From contig JACJYH010000007.1 of NCBI GenBank assembly GCA_020636195.1, forward strand, positions 124,001-188,000: a stretch of DNA of 64,000 nucleotides, read 5' to 3'. Position 1 is the first letter of the stretch, and each line of letters opens with the position of its first letter. This stretch comes from Lewinellaceae bacterium (GTDB lineage: Bacteria; Bacteroidota; Bacteroidia; Chitinophagales; Saprospiraceae). Below are positions 1-8,654 of this stretch, in pieces. Below the pieces are notes generated by a model, which was given only the letters and a program-made list of their open reading frames with translations, had not been told where the DNA came from and made no database searches. A program made the position numbers and the translations under genes.

Positions 1-361
1 ATTATCATCTTTGACGATATTTTCTCCAAAAGTTAAGATTAATTTTCATAGGCAATCAGAAATGTTTAAAAGGTCAAGTTTCTTTAAAATATAAACACTT
101 GAAATAAAGATATTAGAATAGTTACTAAAAATAAAGTATAAACAAGTATTAGGACAAAACGAAGTATTAAATTATTTGAAATTGGATGGAAATTATAAGA
201 TATTAATAAATTATAAATTTTAAAAATGATAAATAAATTTTCAGGCCTTGATGATAAAGAAGGCCATAAGCTAAAAACCAATATGGAGAAAATCCACATG
301 TACCAAATGGTATCAAAATTATCAAATAATTATATTTAAGAATTGTGTATTTTCTAAAAAT
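1..361. other. AT-rich non-coding stretch at window edge
   Basis: Very AT-rich DNA before the first convincing gene. A 71-codon minus-strand frame at 84-299 exists but is composed almost only of I/L/F/S/N codons, as expected by chance in such DNA, so I do not call it. No RNA gene, terminator or clear promoter seen. Confidence 0.5.
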
Positions 362-814
362 ATGAACGAAAAAATTAAAAACATTCTAATTCTAATTGCA
401 TACTTTATAGTCGCAATTGTAATATTTGGTTCTATGGGTGTATGGCTCCCTATTCTAATAGATAATTACAACTTTAATCAAGTTGTAGAAGAAACTAATA
501 GATCTCTTCCTAATAATATTCTTACCTATTCTCTCGGAATTTTTTTAATAGCTATAATTGATAGAATTGTTTATTTACTTTTTAAGACAAGCAAATATAG
601 TAACAATGTTCTTGAATTTTTTGGGATAATGTTTGCTCTTTTTGGAACAGGAGTATTAGTTTTTTTATCTCTTAAATCTCTAAAAAATACACAAATTGAA
701 TCTTCAATTTCATATGCAAAGTATGTAGCTTTTGTTGCTTGGTTTGCTTGGCTATATGTAAAATTTCAGAGTACAAAAACAAATAATTTTTCACCAATTG
801 GAGGTATATTATGA
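362..814 (+). CDS. Small four-helix membrane protein, partner of DGQHR gene
   Basis: A 150-residue protein of unknown function. Hydrophobicity suggests four membrane segments at about residues 7-33, 52-75, 85-105 and 118-134, with short loops and no recognisable catalytic motif. The start has no Shine-Dalgarno, which is usual here. Its last four bases (ATGA) overlap the start of the DGQHR gene, so the two are almost certainly translated from one message. The pairing suggests that the membrane protein acts with the DGQHR protein, perhaps as an effector or anchor; this is inference from position only. I do not recognise the family. Confidence 0.75.
   Translation: MNEKIKNILILIAYFIVAIVIFGSMGVWLPILIDNYNFNQVVEETNRSLPNNILTYSLGIFLIAIIDRIVYLLFKTSKYSNNVLEFFGIMFALFGTGVLVFLSLKSLKNTQIESSISYAKYVAFVAWFAWLYVKFQSTKTNNFSPIGGIL
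800..805 (+). promoter_or_regulatory. Strong Shine-Dalgarno before DGQHR gene
   Basis: GGAGGT lies five bases before the ATG at 811, inside the end of the upstream membrane-protein gene. It is a near-perfect match to the 16S anti-Shine-Dalgarno. Such sites are rare in front of Bacteroidota genes, and I see no comparable one in front of the other genes in this window. Confidence 0.6.
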
Positions 815-2037
815 ATTTTAAAGAAATATATGCAATCAAAGTATCACAACCACTTTGTGATTTTTATTTGACATCGATGAAGGCGATTGACATACTACAA
901 GTTTCATTTTCTGAGCAACTCCAATATTATGATGAAAATGGTAAACTTCAAGGAAGCCAAAGAAAAGTTGATTCAAAAAGACTTACTGAAATTGGTAAAT
1001 TTATTGATTCAGTGGAAATGTCTTTTCCTAGCTCAATTATTATTGCTGCTAATTATAATGAAGATGGTGAATTAATAGATGATGAAAATATTCGTTGGGA
1101 TATTGAGCAATTAGCTGATAATCTTTTCAAAATTATTATTCCGACAGAAGCTAAATTAGCAGCAGTTATTGACGGTCAACATCGATTACAAGGTTTTGGA
1201 GATAAATATTTAAAAAATAAAGAAAGATTAAATACTGAATTGCCCGTATCAATTTTCTTTGACCTATCCAATCCTTATCAAGCTTTTCTATTTGCAACAA
1301 TTAATGGAAATCAAGTAAAAGTAGATAAAAGTTTGGCATTAGAACAATTTGGTTTTAATGTGGAAGACGAACCTCAACATTCTTGGACTCCTGAAAAACT
1401 AGCTGTCTATTTTGCAAGGATATTGAACTTTAAAGAAAGTCCAATTAAAGGACATATCAAAATTGCTCCAAAAATATCTAACCAACTCCATAAACAAATT
1501 TTTAAAACAGAAGCTGAATGGTCGGTTTCCACTGCAACTATTGTAGATGGAATACTAAATTTAATTACAAATAACGCTAAAAGGGATAGAGTTGAAATGG
1601 CACAAGAAAATATTTGGGGTAAACGTAGTAGAAGCATGGTTGAAAATTTTAAATCGGATAAATCACCATTAAGAAGGGAATACATTAATAAGGATGATAA
1701 TTTCATTTTTGAAGTTGTTGTTAACTTCTTGGCAGCTGCTAAAAAAACAGTTTGGAATGAATATAATCACAGGTCCTATATTTTCAAAACAGTCGGAATT
1801 CAAGCACTTTTTGATTTATTGAAGAGAATTTTGGAGAAAAATAAAACTGCTAAAGAATCAGAATTTATAACATATTTAGAGCAATCAACAAAGTATGATT
1901 TTTCAAGTAGTAGTATTCAGGCATCGGGAATTGGAAGAAAAGATATTCGAAATGCCCTTCTTCTTTCCTCAGGCTTAATTGACGAATCTTTTCTAAAACC
2001 TGAAGATTTGAATAAGATTAAAGAATTTACTACATGA
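811..2037 (+). CDS. DGQHR-domain protein
   Basis: A 408-residue soluble protein with the diagnostic DGQHR motif at residues 121-125 (context AAVIDGQHRLQGF) and the downstream FATINGNQ..VDKSL block near 162-172 that usually follows it. The DGQHR family is distantly ParB-like and includes DndB, the regulator of DNA phosphorothioation operons, plus many orphan members in genomic islands. No dndC, dndD, dndE or 7-deazaguanine-modification genes are nearby, so it is not part of a full modification operon in this window. It overlaps the upstream membrane-protein gene by four bases and has its own strong ribosome-binding site. Function is unassigned; a role in nucleic-acid recognition or defence is inference. 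Confidence 0.85.
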   Translation: MNFKEIYAIKVSQPLCDFYLTSMKAIDILQVSFSEQLQYYDENGKLQGSQRKVDSKRLTEIGKFIDSVEMSFPSSIIIAANYNEDGELIDDENIRWDIEQLADNLFKIIIPTEAKLAAVIDGQHRLQGFGDKYLKNKERLNTELPVSIFFDLSNPYQAFLFATINGNQVKVDKSLALEQFGFNVEDEPQHSWTPEKLAVYFARILNFKESPIKGHIKIAPKISNQLHKQIFKTEAEWSVSTATIVDGILNLITNNAKRDRVEMAQENIWGKRSRSMVENFKSDKSPLRREYINKDDNFIFEVVVNFLAAAKKTVWNEYNHRSYIFKTVGIQALFDLLKRILEKNKTAKESEFITYLEQSTKYDFSSSSIQASGIGRKDIRNALLLSSGLIDESFLKPEDLNKIKEFTT

Positions 2038-2150
2038 TGACATTAGTTTTAATGATTATCTCTGAATTAGCAATTACTTCGCATTCTTTACACCATTTTA
2101 TCACAAAAAGAAAGAAAGAAGATTCATATAAAATCAATACATAAATCAAT

Positions 2151-3031
2151 ATGAGCGATATCAAACTATTTGAAAGTAAAAAAGTCCGTACGCATTGGGA
2201 TGACACAAAGGAAACTTGGTTTTTTTCTGTGATAGATGTGATAGAAATACTTACAGGTAGTAGTATTCCCAAACGATATTGGAGCGACTTAAAGAAGAAG
2301 CTTACAAAAGAAGGCAGTCAGTTGTACGAAAATATCGTACAACTGAAGTTCGAAGCAACTGATGGCAAAAAATATGCTACTGATTGTTTAGACACACCAA
2401 ATTTACTGAGACTAATCCAATCCATCCCATCTCCCAAAGCTGAACCTTTCAAACAATGGCTTGCAAGAGTCGGATACGAGTGAATGAAAGAAATTCAGGA
2501 TCCAGAAATGAGTCTGGATAGAGCTAGAGAAAACTGGCAGAAACTGGGTAGAAGTGAAAAGTGGATTCAACAGAGAATGACAGGTCAGGAGACTAGAAAC
2601 AAACTTACAGATTATTGGAAAGAAAGTGGCGTTGAAACATCAGATGAAATGGAACATAGCGTAATTCACGAACACCATAAAATACATAATTATTCAGTGA
2701 GTAATTTGCATTTTTGACTAACATCATCCACCAAGAATGGACAAGTCTGACAGTAAAGAAACACAAAGATTTAAAAGGTTTGAAATCTCAGAATTTGCGT
2801 GATCATATGAGTGAAGCCGAACTTATATTTACAGCATTAGCGGAACTTTCTACACGAAAAATTGCAGAAATAGATAATGCAAAAGGTGTAAGTCAAAATG
2901 CTATTGCAGGCAAAAAAGGTGGCAAAATCGCTAAAGACGCAAGACTAGCTTTAGAGCAAAAAACAGGTAAAAATGTAATTACAAATGAAAATTTCTTGCC
3001 TCTACCCAAAAACAATAAAAAGATGAGTTAA
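2151..3031 (+). pseudogene. Broken Bro-N/antirepressor-like protein gene
   Basis: Three consecutive pieces read as one protein of the BRO-N (phage antirepressor-like) family, normally about 280 residues. Piece 1 (2151-2480) has the N-terminal Bro-N part ending ..FKQWLARVGYE, then a TGA at 2481-2483 where a CGA arginine codon would fit. Piece 2 (2484 on) continues in the same frame with ..KEIQDPEMSLDRARENW. A frameshift between about 2640 and 2705 moves the continuation into the frame that reads FAFLTNIIHQEW.. up to the C-terminal GKKGGKIAKDARLAL block at 2900-2960. Two independent lesions argue for decay rather than a sequencing error. Homology is from memory of the family. Confidence 0.8.
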
Positions 3032-3053
3032 TTTTTTGGACTTATAAAAATAC

Positions 3054-4919
3054 TTACATCTCCATCATTTCGGCCATCAATAGCCATTCTTCTTCCTTTT
3101 TAGATAGTGTCTGCTGCAACTGCTCCAGCTCTTGTGCGTATTTCAAAATAGCCTCAGTGTCCGTACTCTGTTCTTCAAAGAAGGCATTGATTTCTTTTTT
3201 GCGGTCTTCAAGTTTTTTTATTTCCCTCTCCAGTTTTGAAAATTCCTTGCGCTGCTCAAAACTGATTTTACCCGGATTCTCAGTCTTTTCTTTTGGTGTA
3301 GAGACTTCATTTTCCACTGTGGATGAAGTTAATATTCCACTTTTCAATAGATTCCGATATTCCGAATGGGTGCCATTGAAATCCTTGATTCTTCCATTAC
3401 CTTCCAAAACAAATAAATGATCAGCAATTCTATCCATGAAATATCTGTCGTGAGTGACCACGATGACACACCCATCAAACTGCAAAAGATAGTCCTCCAA
3501 TACATTGAGCGTCAAAATGTCGAGATCATTTGTCGGCTCATCTAAAATCAAGAAATTAGGGTTTTTCATCAGCACCGTCAATAGGTACAACCTGCGTTTT
3601 TCGCCACCGCTGAGCTGAGAAACGTACACACGTTGTTGCGATCTGGGAAATAAAAATCTTTCCAACATCGCTTCAGCACTGATTTTTTGACCTTTTTCCA
3701 TTGGAATATAATCAGCAATATCTCTTATAACATCCAATACCGTTTTATCTTCATTCAGCTTCAATCCATCTTGTGTGTAATACCCGAAGACGACGGTATC
3801 ACCAATAACCACCTTACCCGCATCAGGTGAAATCCCTTGAGTGATCAATTTCAGCAAAGTAGATTTACCCGCTCCGTTAGGGCCTACAATTCCTACTCTT
3901 TCTCCACGTTTAAACTTATAAGTCAAACCTACTATAAGAGTTTTTTCACCATATTTCTTTGAAACATTGTGCAACTCTACCACCTTAGAACCCAAGCGGG
4001 TGGATTGGATCTGCAACTCTAAATCTTCATTGTTGCGTTTTACTGAAATCTTATCTTTGATATCATAGAAATCATCGATTCTGGATTTGGCTTTTGTTGT
4101 GCGTGCCTGTGGTTGGCGTCGCATCCACTCTAATTCTCGTTGGTACAGCTTTCTGGTTTTGTCTAAATTTGCAGCATTATTCGCCAACCGTGCCTCCCTT
4201 TTTTCCAAATATTGTGCATAGTTGCCTCTGTAAATAAAGACTTCTCCATTGTCTAATTCTAATATTTCATTGCACACATTATCTAAAAAATAGCGATCAT
4301 GGGTCACCATAAAAAGGGTGATGGCAGGTTGTTGTAAGTATCTTTCCAACCATTCGATCATCTCTATATCTAGGTGGTTTGTAGGTTCGTCTAAAATTAA
4401 AAAATCAGGTTCTTCAATCAATATTTTTGCTAATGCAAGCCTTTTACGCTGTCCACCTGACATTTGATGTACACGTTGATCAAGGTCTGAAAGCAATAAT
4501 TTATTCAAGATTTCCTTGATTTTCGCTTCAAAATCCCACGCTTTCAAATCATCCAATCTCGAAACACACGATTGAAGTAATGCGCCATCATTGGATTGAA
4601 GGGCAGCTTCATAATCTCTCACCGCGATGATCGATGGATTTTGACTATCGAAAATGGTTTCAAGTACAGATGCATTCTCATCCAAAAGTGGTTCTTGCAA
4701 TAGAAAAGCCGTTTTCATATCCTTGGCTATAAAAATCTTGGCTTGTTCACCTTCCACGCCATCTCTTCCGGCAATCACGCGCAGTAAAGTGGTCTTACCG
4801 CTTCCATTTTTTGCAACTAAAGCTATTTTGTCCCCTTTGGATATGGATAAGTTTACATCTTTAAACAGTACCTTCTCGCCATATGATTTTGACACATTTT
4901 CTAATGATAAATACTGCAT
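3054..4919 (-). CDS. ABC-F family ATPase, Uup-like
   Basis: A soluble tandem ATPase with no membrane segments, typical of the ABC-F proteins that act on ribosomes or, for Uup, in DNA/ribosome-linked processes. Using the ATG at 4919 (621 residues), Walker A sites are AKNGSGKT near residues 36-43 and GPNGAGKS in the second half, each followed by an SGGQ/SGGE signature and an LDEPTNHLD / LDEPTNDLD Walker B. The last 80 residues form a charged coiled coil (rich in K/E), the Uup hallmark. An upstream ATG at 4979 would add 20 residues unlike the family, so I prefer 4919, where the protein begins MQYLSLENVSKSYG. The first Walker A glycine is alanine. Confidence 0.93.
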   Translation of the reverse strand: MQYLSLENVSKSYGEKVLFKDVNLSISKGDKIALVAKNGSGKTTLLRVIAGRDGVEGEQAKIFIAKDMKTAFLLQEPLLDENASVLETIFDSQNPSIIAVRDYEAALQSNDGALLQSCVSRLDDLKAWDFEAKIKEILNKLLLSDLDQRVHQMSGGQRKRLALAKILIEEPDFLILDEPTNHLDIEMIEWLERYLQQPAITLFMVTHDRYFLDNVCNEILELDNGEVFIYRGNYAQYLEKREARLANNAANLDKTRKLYQRELEWMRRQPQARTTKAKSRIDDFYDIKDKISVKRNNEDLELQIQSTRLGSKVVELHNVSKKYGEKTLIVGLTYKFKRGERVGIVGPNGAGKSTLLKLITQGISPDAGKVVIGDTVVFGYYTQDGLKLNEDKTVLDVIRDIADYIPMEKGQKISAEAMLERFLFPRSQQRVYVSQLSGGEKRRLYLLTVLMKNPNFLILDEPTNDLDILTLNVLEDYLLQFDGCVIVVTHDRYFMDRIADHLFVLEGNGRIKDFNGTHSEYRNLLKSGILTSSTVENEVSTPKEKTENPGKISFEQRKEFSKLEREIKKLEDRKKEINAFFEEQSTDTEAILKYAQELEQLQQTLSKKEEEWLLMAEMMEM

Positions 4920-5080
4920 AGATCGATTATTTTTTGACCCTTTTGATGAGTGATGAAATGCAAAGATACATGAAGACAAACTACTGCCAAAATAAATGTA
5001 ATGAAGTAGAATACGCTCAATAAACTAGTCAAGCATTGTATGATGGACACAAACATATGAGACATTTAAAAAATATGTCT

Positions 5081-5088
5081 TACTTTTG
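5081..5088 (+). promoter_or_regulatory. Possible -7 element for the sugar isomerase gene
   Basis: TACTTTTG matches the Bacteroidota -7 consensus TAnnTTTG and lies 25 bases before the ATG at 5114. No clear TTTG -33 element is present at the usual spacing, so this is a half-supported promoter. Confidence 0.4.
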
Positions 5089-5113
5089 CGATGATTTTAA
5101 ACCGAAACGATAG

Positions 5114-6109
5114 ATGCAGACATTAATAGAGAAATTTCCATTTCAGCTGCGTGATGCGGTAGAAGCTGTAGCACAAATTCACATCTTACCACATGATTTT
5201 GAGATCAGAAATATTTGTATTTTTGGAATGGGAGGCTCAGGTATCGGTGGAAAGTTTGTCAAGGATATGCTCTGTTCCACATCAAAGCTCCCCATCGAGG
5301 TATATAATGGCTACGAAATTCCAAAATTTATTGATAAGCATACCTTGGTCATCGCTTCTTCCTATTCCGGCAATACTGAGGAGACTGTCAGCAATGTTCA
5401 GGCACTCTTATCGTCACAAGCCAAAATCGTTTGCATTACTTCTGGAGGAGCTCTACTAGATATAGCTAAACATAACAGCCTTGAATTCGTCCAATTGCCT
5501 AGTGGATCAAGGTCACCAAGGGCTTTTCTGGGTTACTCTATCGTCTGTCAACTCGGCGTACTGAAGGAGCTAAAACTTATTGATAGCAGTGTGCTAGAAC
5601 AGGTTAAAGTAGCCATAGATTTACTGATATTCGAACAAGAGGACATCAAAGTCAAGTCTCATCAAATCGCTCAATCAATGGCACACAAGCTTCCGTTGAT
5701 GTACACATCAGAACGTATGGAATCTGTTTCCATCAGATGGAGACAACAAATCAATGAAAATGCAAAAATGCTCTGTCACCAATTAGTCTTTCCTGAAATG
5801 AACCATAATGAAATAGAAGGATGGAATAGTGCTCAAGACAAGACATTGGTTGTATTATTGAGGAATAAAGATGACCACAAAAGAAATCAATTGCGATTCG
5901 AAATAGTCAAAGATCAATTGAAGCATAAGACCTCATCTATCATAGAAATTTATAGCAAAGGGCAATCATTGGTAGAGAAGATGATGTATCTGACACATTT
6001 TGGAGATTGGGTGAGTTATTACTTGGCTGTTGTGCAACATATTGATCCTATATCCATTGGGATGATAGATCATCTCAAAAACGAACTCAGTAAAAATGAA
6101 AATTTATAA
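5114..6109 (+). CDS. Bifunctional phosphoglucose/phosphomannose isomerase
   Basis: A 331-residue SIS-domain sugar-phosphate isomerase of the archaeal-type PGI/PMI family, which interconverts glucose-6-phosphate or mannose-6-phosphate with fructose-6-phosphate in the cytoplasm. Visible signatures are the first SIS glycine-rich loop FGMGGSGIGGKF near residues 38-50, the SSYSGNTEETV phosphate-binding segment near 87-97, and the family catalytic region NENAKML..FPEMNHNEIEGW with the expected Glu and His. Length matches the family. It stands alone on the plus strand between genes on the minus strand. Whether both substrates are used cannot be told from sequence. Confidence 0.92.
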   Translation: MQTLIEKFPFQLRDAVEAVAQIHILPHDFEIRNICIFGMGGSGIGGKFVKDMLCSTSKLPIEVYNGYEIPKFIDKHTLVIASSYSGNTEETVSNVQALLSSQAKIVCITSGGALLDIAKHNSLEFVQLPSGSRSPRAFLGYSIVCQLGVLKELKLIDSSVLEQVKVAIDLLIFEQEDIKVKSHQIAQSMAHKLPLMYTSERMESVSIRWRQQINENAKMLCHQLVFPEMNHNEIEGWNSAQDKTLVVLLRNKDDHKRNQLRFEIVKDQLKHKTSSIIEIYSKGQSLVEKMMYLTHFGDWVSYYLAVVQHIDPISIGMIDHLKNELSKNENL

Positions 6110-6139
6110 ACCGGATGTAAGTCCAATTTATAAATTTTC
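6098..6139. terminator. Bidirectional hairpin between convergent genes
   Basis: A perfect 13-base inverted repeat (6098-6110 and 6127-6139, arms GAAAATTTATAAA / TTTATAAATTTTC, 16-base loop) sits between the convergent isomerase and peroxidase genes and contains the isomerase stop codon. It is AT-rich, but a run of five T follows it on the minus strand. A shared terminator is the simplest reading. Confidence 0.6.
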
Positions 6140-6172
6140 CACTAAAAAATTACAATCTGATTTGGTCAGCGA

Positions 6173-7297
6173 TTATTTAAAAGGATCACTCCATTTAGGA
6201 TCTTTGATCATTTCTTCGTCTGTCAATGTCTTTAAGAAAGCCACCAATGCTTCTTTTTCTATTGCTGAGAAATTCAATTGCTTTGGAAATCCATTTGCAT
6301 CTTTAAACTTCACATCCAATGCTCTATTTGGCTTGATACCAGAAGAATAGTGGTCAATCACTTCTTCTAATGTTTTAAATCTGCCATCGTGCATATATGG
6401 TGCTGTCAAAGCCACATTTCTCAAAGACGGGATTTTGAATCGACCTTCGCTGACACCTTGATCCTTATAAATTACGTCAAGTCCAATATTGGTAGCGCCT
6501 TGCAGGTCTTGTTGGATACCTTGAGAATTGACGCCGCCACCACCATATGGACTGTCAGGTCCATCAAGAGGTACCATTTGTCCTGATCCATGACAGCTGG
6601 AACACATAGCGCGTGAAGAATGAAATATCTGGCTACCCATCAGTTCCAACGCTGAAAAGTTTGCAAAATTATTACTTAGGCCGATATCATTTCTCGATCT
6701 GGTAGAAGTAATGCTGCCAACAAATTGAGCAATAGCTTTAGATAATTTTGCTGATGTCACGTATTCATTTCCGAATGCTTTCTTGAATAATGGCTTGTAA
6801 TAGTCTATGGCTTCAATTTTTTGAACTAGGTTGTCTATATCTTCCATACCCATTTCGATGTGATTTTGAACGGGTTTCAAAGCTAGATCTTCTAGTGTCT
6901 TCGATCTAGAATCCCAAAACAGGTTGCTTTGCAAGGCAACATTGGAAAATCCTAAACTATTTCTTGTAGTAAGTTTGCCTTCATATCCTTGGCTGAACTG
7001 CTTACCATCGGCAAATCCTTGGGACTGATGATGGCATGTGCCGCAAGAAATGGTATTGTTCAGAGAAAGCTTTTTATCATAAAATAATACCCTTCCTAAA
7101 GTGGCAACATCTGAATTGATATCCTCAAATTGGGAGGTCATTTTTTTTATTCCAAAATTCAGGTTTGAGGTAGAATACGAATATGGTGTTTCCGGCAAAG
7201 AAGGTGCCTGAAGATCTTGTTCTACTACAACAGTATTGTCACTACATGAAGGCAGTAAAAACGAAACACAAATAAAAAGGTAAAAAAATTTTTTCAT
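6173..7297 (-). CDS. Di-haem cytochrome c peroxidase (MauG/CCP family) lipoprotein
   Basis: A 374-residue periplasm-facing lipoprotein predicted to reduce hydrogen peroxide or oxidise another substrate through two c-type haems. The signal peptide ends in a lipobox LPSC with Cys18. Haem-binding motifs are CGTCH at 85-89 and CSSCH at 232-236; the MHDGRF segment near 302-307 is the usual axial-ligand region of the second haem. FWDSR at 127-131 is also family-typical. It is a single gene on the minus strand, ending in the shared terminator with the isomerase. Members of this family do many different oxidations, so the substrate is open. The ccm genes near 60 kb would supply its haem attachment. 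Confidence 0.92.
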   Translation of the reverse strand: MKKFFYLFICVSFLLPSCSDNTVVVEQDLQAPSLPETPYSYSTSNLNFGIKKMTSQFEDINSDVATLGRVLFYDKKLSLNNTISCGTCHHQSQGFADGKQFSQGYEGKLTTRNSLGFSNVALQSNLFWDSRSKTLEDLALKPVQNHIEMGMEDIDNLVQKIEAIDYYKPLFKKAFGNEYVTSAKLSKAIAQFVGSITSTRSRNDIGLSNNFANFSALELMGSQIFHSSRAMCSSCHGSGQMVPLDGPDSPYGGGGVNSQGIQQDLQGATNIGLDVIYKDQGVSEGRFKIPSLRNVALTAPYMHDGRFKTLEEVIDHYSSGIKPNRALDVKFKDANGFPKQLNFSAIEKEALVAFLKTLTDEEMIKDPKWSDPFK

Positions 7298-7385
7298 ATT
7301 AACATGATTTAGAAATTAAGAAAGCATATCTAAAAATTCATAACGTCTTAAAACTTAAAATGTTGCATCCCATTAGCAAAAAAAA

Positions 7386-7958
7386 TTAGTACAATCGCAC
7401 AAAAGCAAAAATATTTATTGGCGTATTGAAATCAATCGCAAGACCATTACTCGAAATACCAATAAATAAGTTTGCGTCAGTACCAACAAAAATACGTTTA
7501 CTAAAGTGGTATTCCAATCCATAAGATTTCTTTAAACCCAATTTTATATCCACATTGTCATCAGCGAAAAAAGCCAATGCATATCCACTGGAATACGTCA
7601 AATGTTTATCCTTCGAGATTGGATAACGTCTTTCTAATCCAAATGCAAAATCGATAAATCTCAGATTTTCAATGGATGTACTAATGCCCAAATCCATTAT
7701 CAATGCCCTCTCAGAAAAATATTTTTTATATTTAAAACCAACTGTACTGAGTTTGGTTTCTACGAAATTGAAAGGAACAAATTTTGATATCAAAGGTGTC
7801 ATATTCAGTCCAATCTCCTTAGTATAGGACCAAAAATATGGGTCATCTTCATATAGATCTTCTTCAGCATAAACGGATACACTGTCTAATGATGTATTTT
7901 GTGCAAAAGATACTGCAGCAAATAATAGTAAAGCAAGGGTAGCGATCGAATTTTTCAT
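7386..7958 (-). CDS. Secreted, probable outer-membrane beta-barrel protein
   Basis: A 190-residue protein with a signal peptide ending AVSFAQ and alternating hydrophobic/polar strands to a C-terminal FVRLY, as in small outer-membrane barrels. I place the start at the ATG of 7958, not the TTG one codon earlier, because it then shares one base with the TGA stop of the upstream gene (TGATG), a classic coupled start. It forms a two-gene unit with the 219-residue gene upstream, which has a similar layout. No family is recognised. Confidence 0.7.
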   Translation of the reverse strand: MKNSIATLALLLFAAVSFAQNTSLDSVSVYAEEDLYEDDPYFWSYTKEIGLNMTPLISKFVPFNFVETKLSTVGFKYKKYFSERALIMDLGISTSIENLRFIDFAFGLERRYPISKDKHLTYSSGYALAFFADDNVDIKLGLKKSYGLEYHFSKRIFVGTDANLFIGISSNGLAIDFNTPINIFAFVRLY

Positions 7959-8617
7959 CAAAATGCAATTTGAATAAACAAGGTTTGTGGAAGAGCCAAC
8001 TCTGCATTGAGGGACTTGGACTTAAAATCTGTACTTGAAATGAGACCGTCATCAAACTTCCTTGATGATTGGCTGTAGATCACGTATAAGGACGATTCTG
8101 TACTTAAATACATGCGATCTGAAACCTTAAACTCAAATCTTAAAACTGGTCCGGATCCTACTGAAAATCCCGTAAGATTGCTTGTAAATGTGATGACATT
8201 GAAATTTGTATCAACAGCGGAACTAACAGTTTTGTCTCTTCTAAAAGACCCAAGGACATCAAAGCCATAGGCAAATAAAAATCGCTTTTGTATGGGGAGA
8301 TACCACTCGTAGCCTATCGATGCGAACATTTGCCCTTGAATATTCGAAGCACTTATCGTGGAAAAAGAAGACCCTTCAGAAGTCTTGTATAAAAAATCTA
8401 ATCCGGTTCTCAGACCACCTTTTGTTCCCATTTTCCTGAATGAAATGCTATAAGGTGATGTTGTATTTGATGGATTTAAACTGAAAACATTGCCAAGAAT
8501 ATTGGTCACATTGATGCCCAAAGCTCTCTTGTATTTGTAAAATTGGCTCGCATCTTGACCGGTCAGTTTAATAATGAAAATTGAGACAAAAATGAAACTT
8601 AGGATTTTTTTATGCAT
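7958..8617 (-). CDS. Secreted, probable outer-membrane beta-barrel protein
   Basis: A 219-residue protein with an N-terminal signal peptide (MHKKILSFIF..LTGQ) and a pattern of amphipathic strands (e.g. MFASIGYEWYLPI, FRFEFKV-type segments), ending ..LFIQIAF with a terminal phenylalanine, the usual outer-membrane insertion signal. It is followed without a gap by a second, similar small barrel gene. It lies 37 bases downstream of the HMG-CoA reductase gene, so it could be co-transcribed with the isoprenoid genes, though no functional link is apparent. No family recognised. Confidence 0.7.
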   Translation of the reverse strand: MHKKILSFIFVSIFIIKLTGQDASQFYKYKRALGINVTNILGNVFSLNPSNTTSPYSISFRKMGTKGGLRTGLDFLYKTSEGSSFSTISASNIQGQMFASIGYEWYLPIQKRFLFAYGFDVLGSFRRDKTVSSAVDTNFNVITFTSNLTGFSVGSGPVLRFEFKVSDRMYLSTESSLYVIYSQSSRKFDDGLISSTDFKSKSLNAELALPQTLFIQIAF

Positions 8618-8654
8618 TGATCATGATTTAGTTATAATTTCAAAATGATAAGAT

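Noticed and set aside
84..299. 71-codon minus-strand frame
   Set aside because: Only hydrophobic, AT-rich codons, no start signal, no neighbour in phase; expected by chance in this DNA.
811..2037. DGQHR protein as part of a Dnd phosphorothioation operon
   Set aside because: No dndC, dndD, dndE or restriction genes in the window.
5114..6109. Classic bacterial glucose-6-phosphate isomerase
   Set aside because: Length and the NEN..NHNE motif fit the archaeal-type PGI/PMI family instead.
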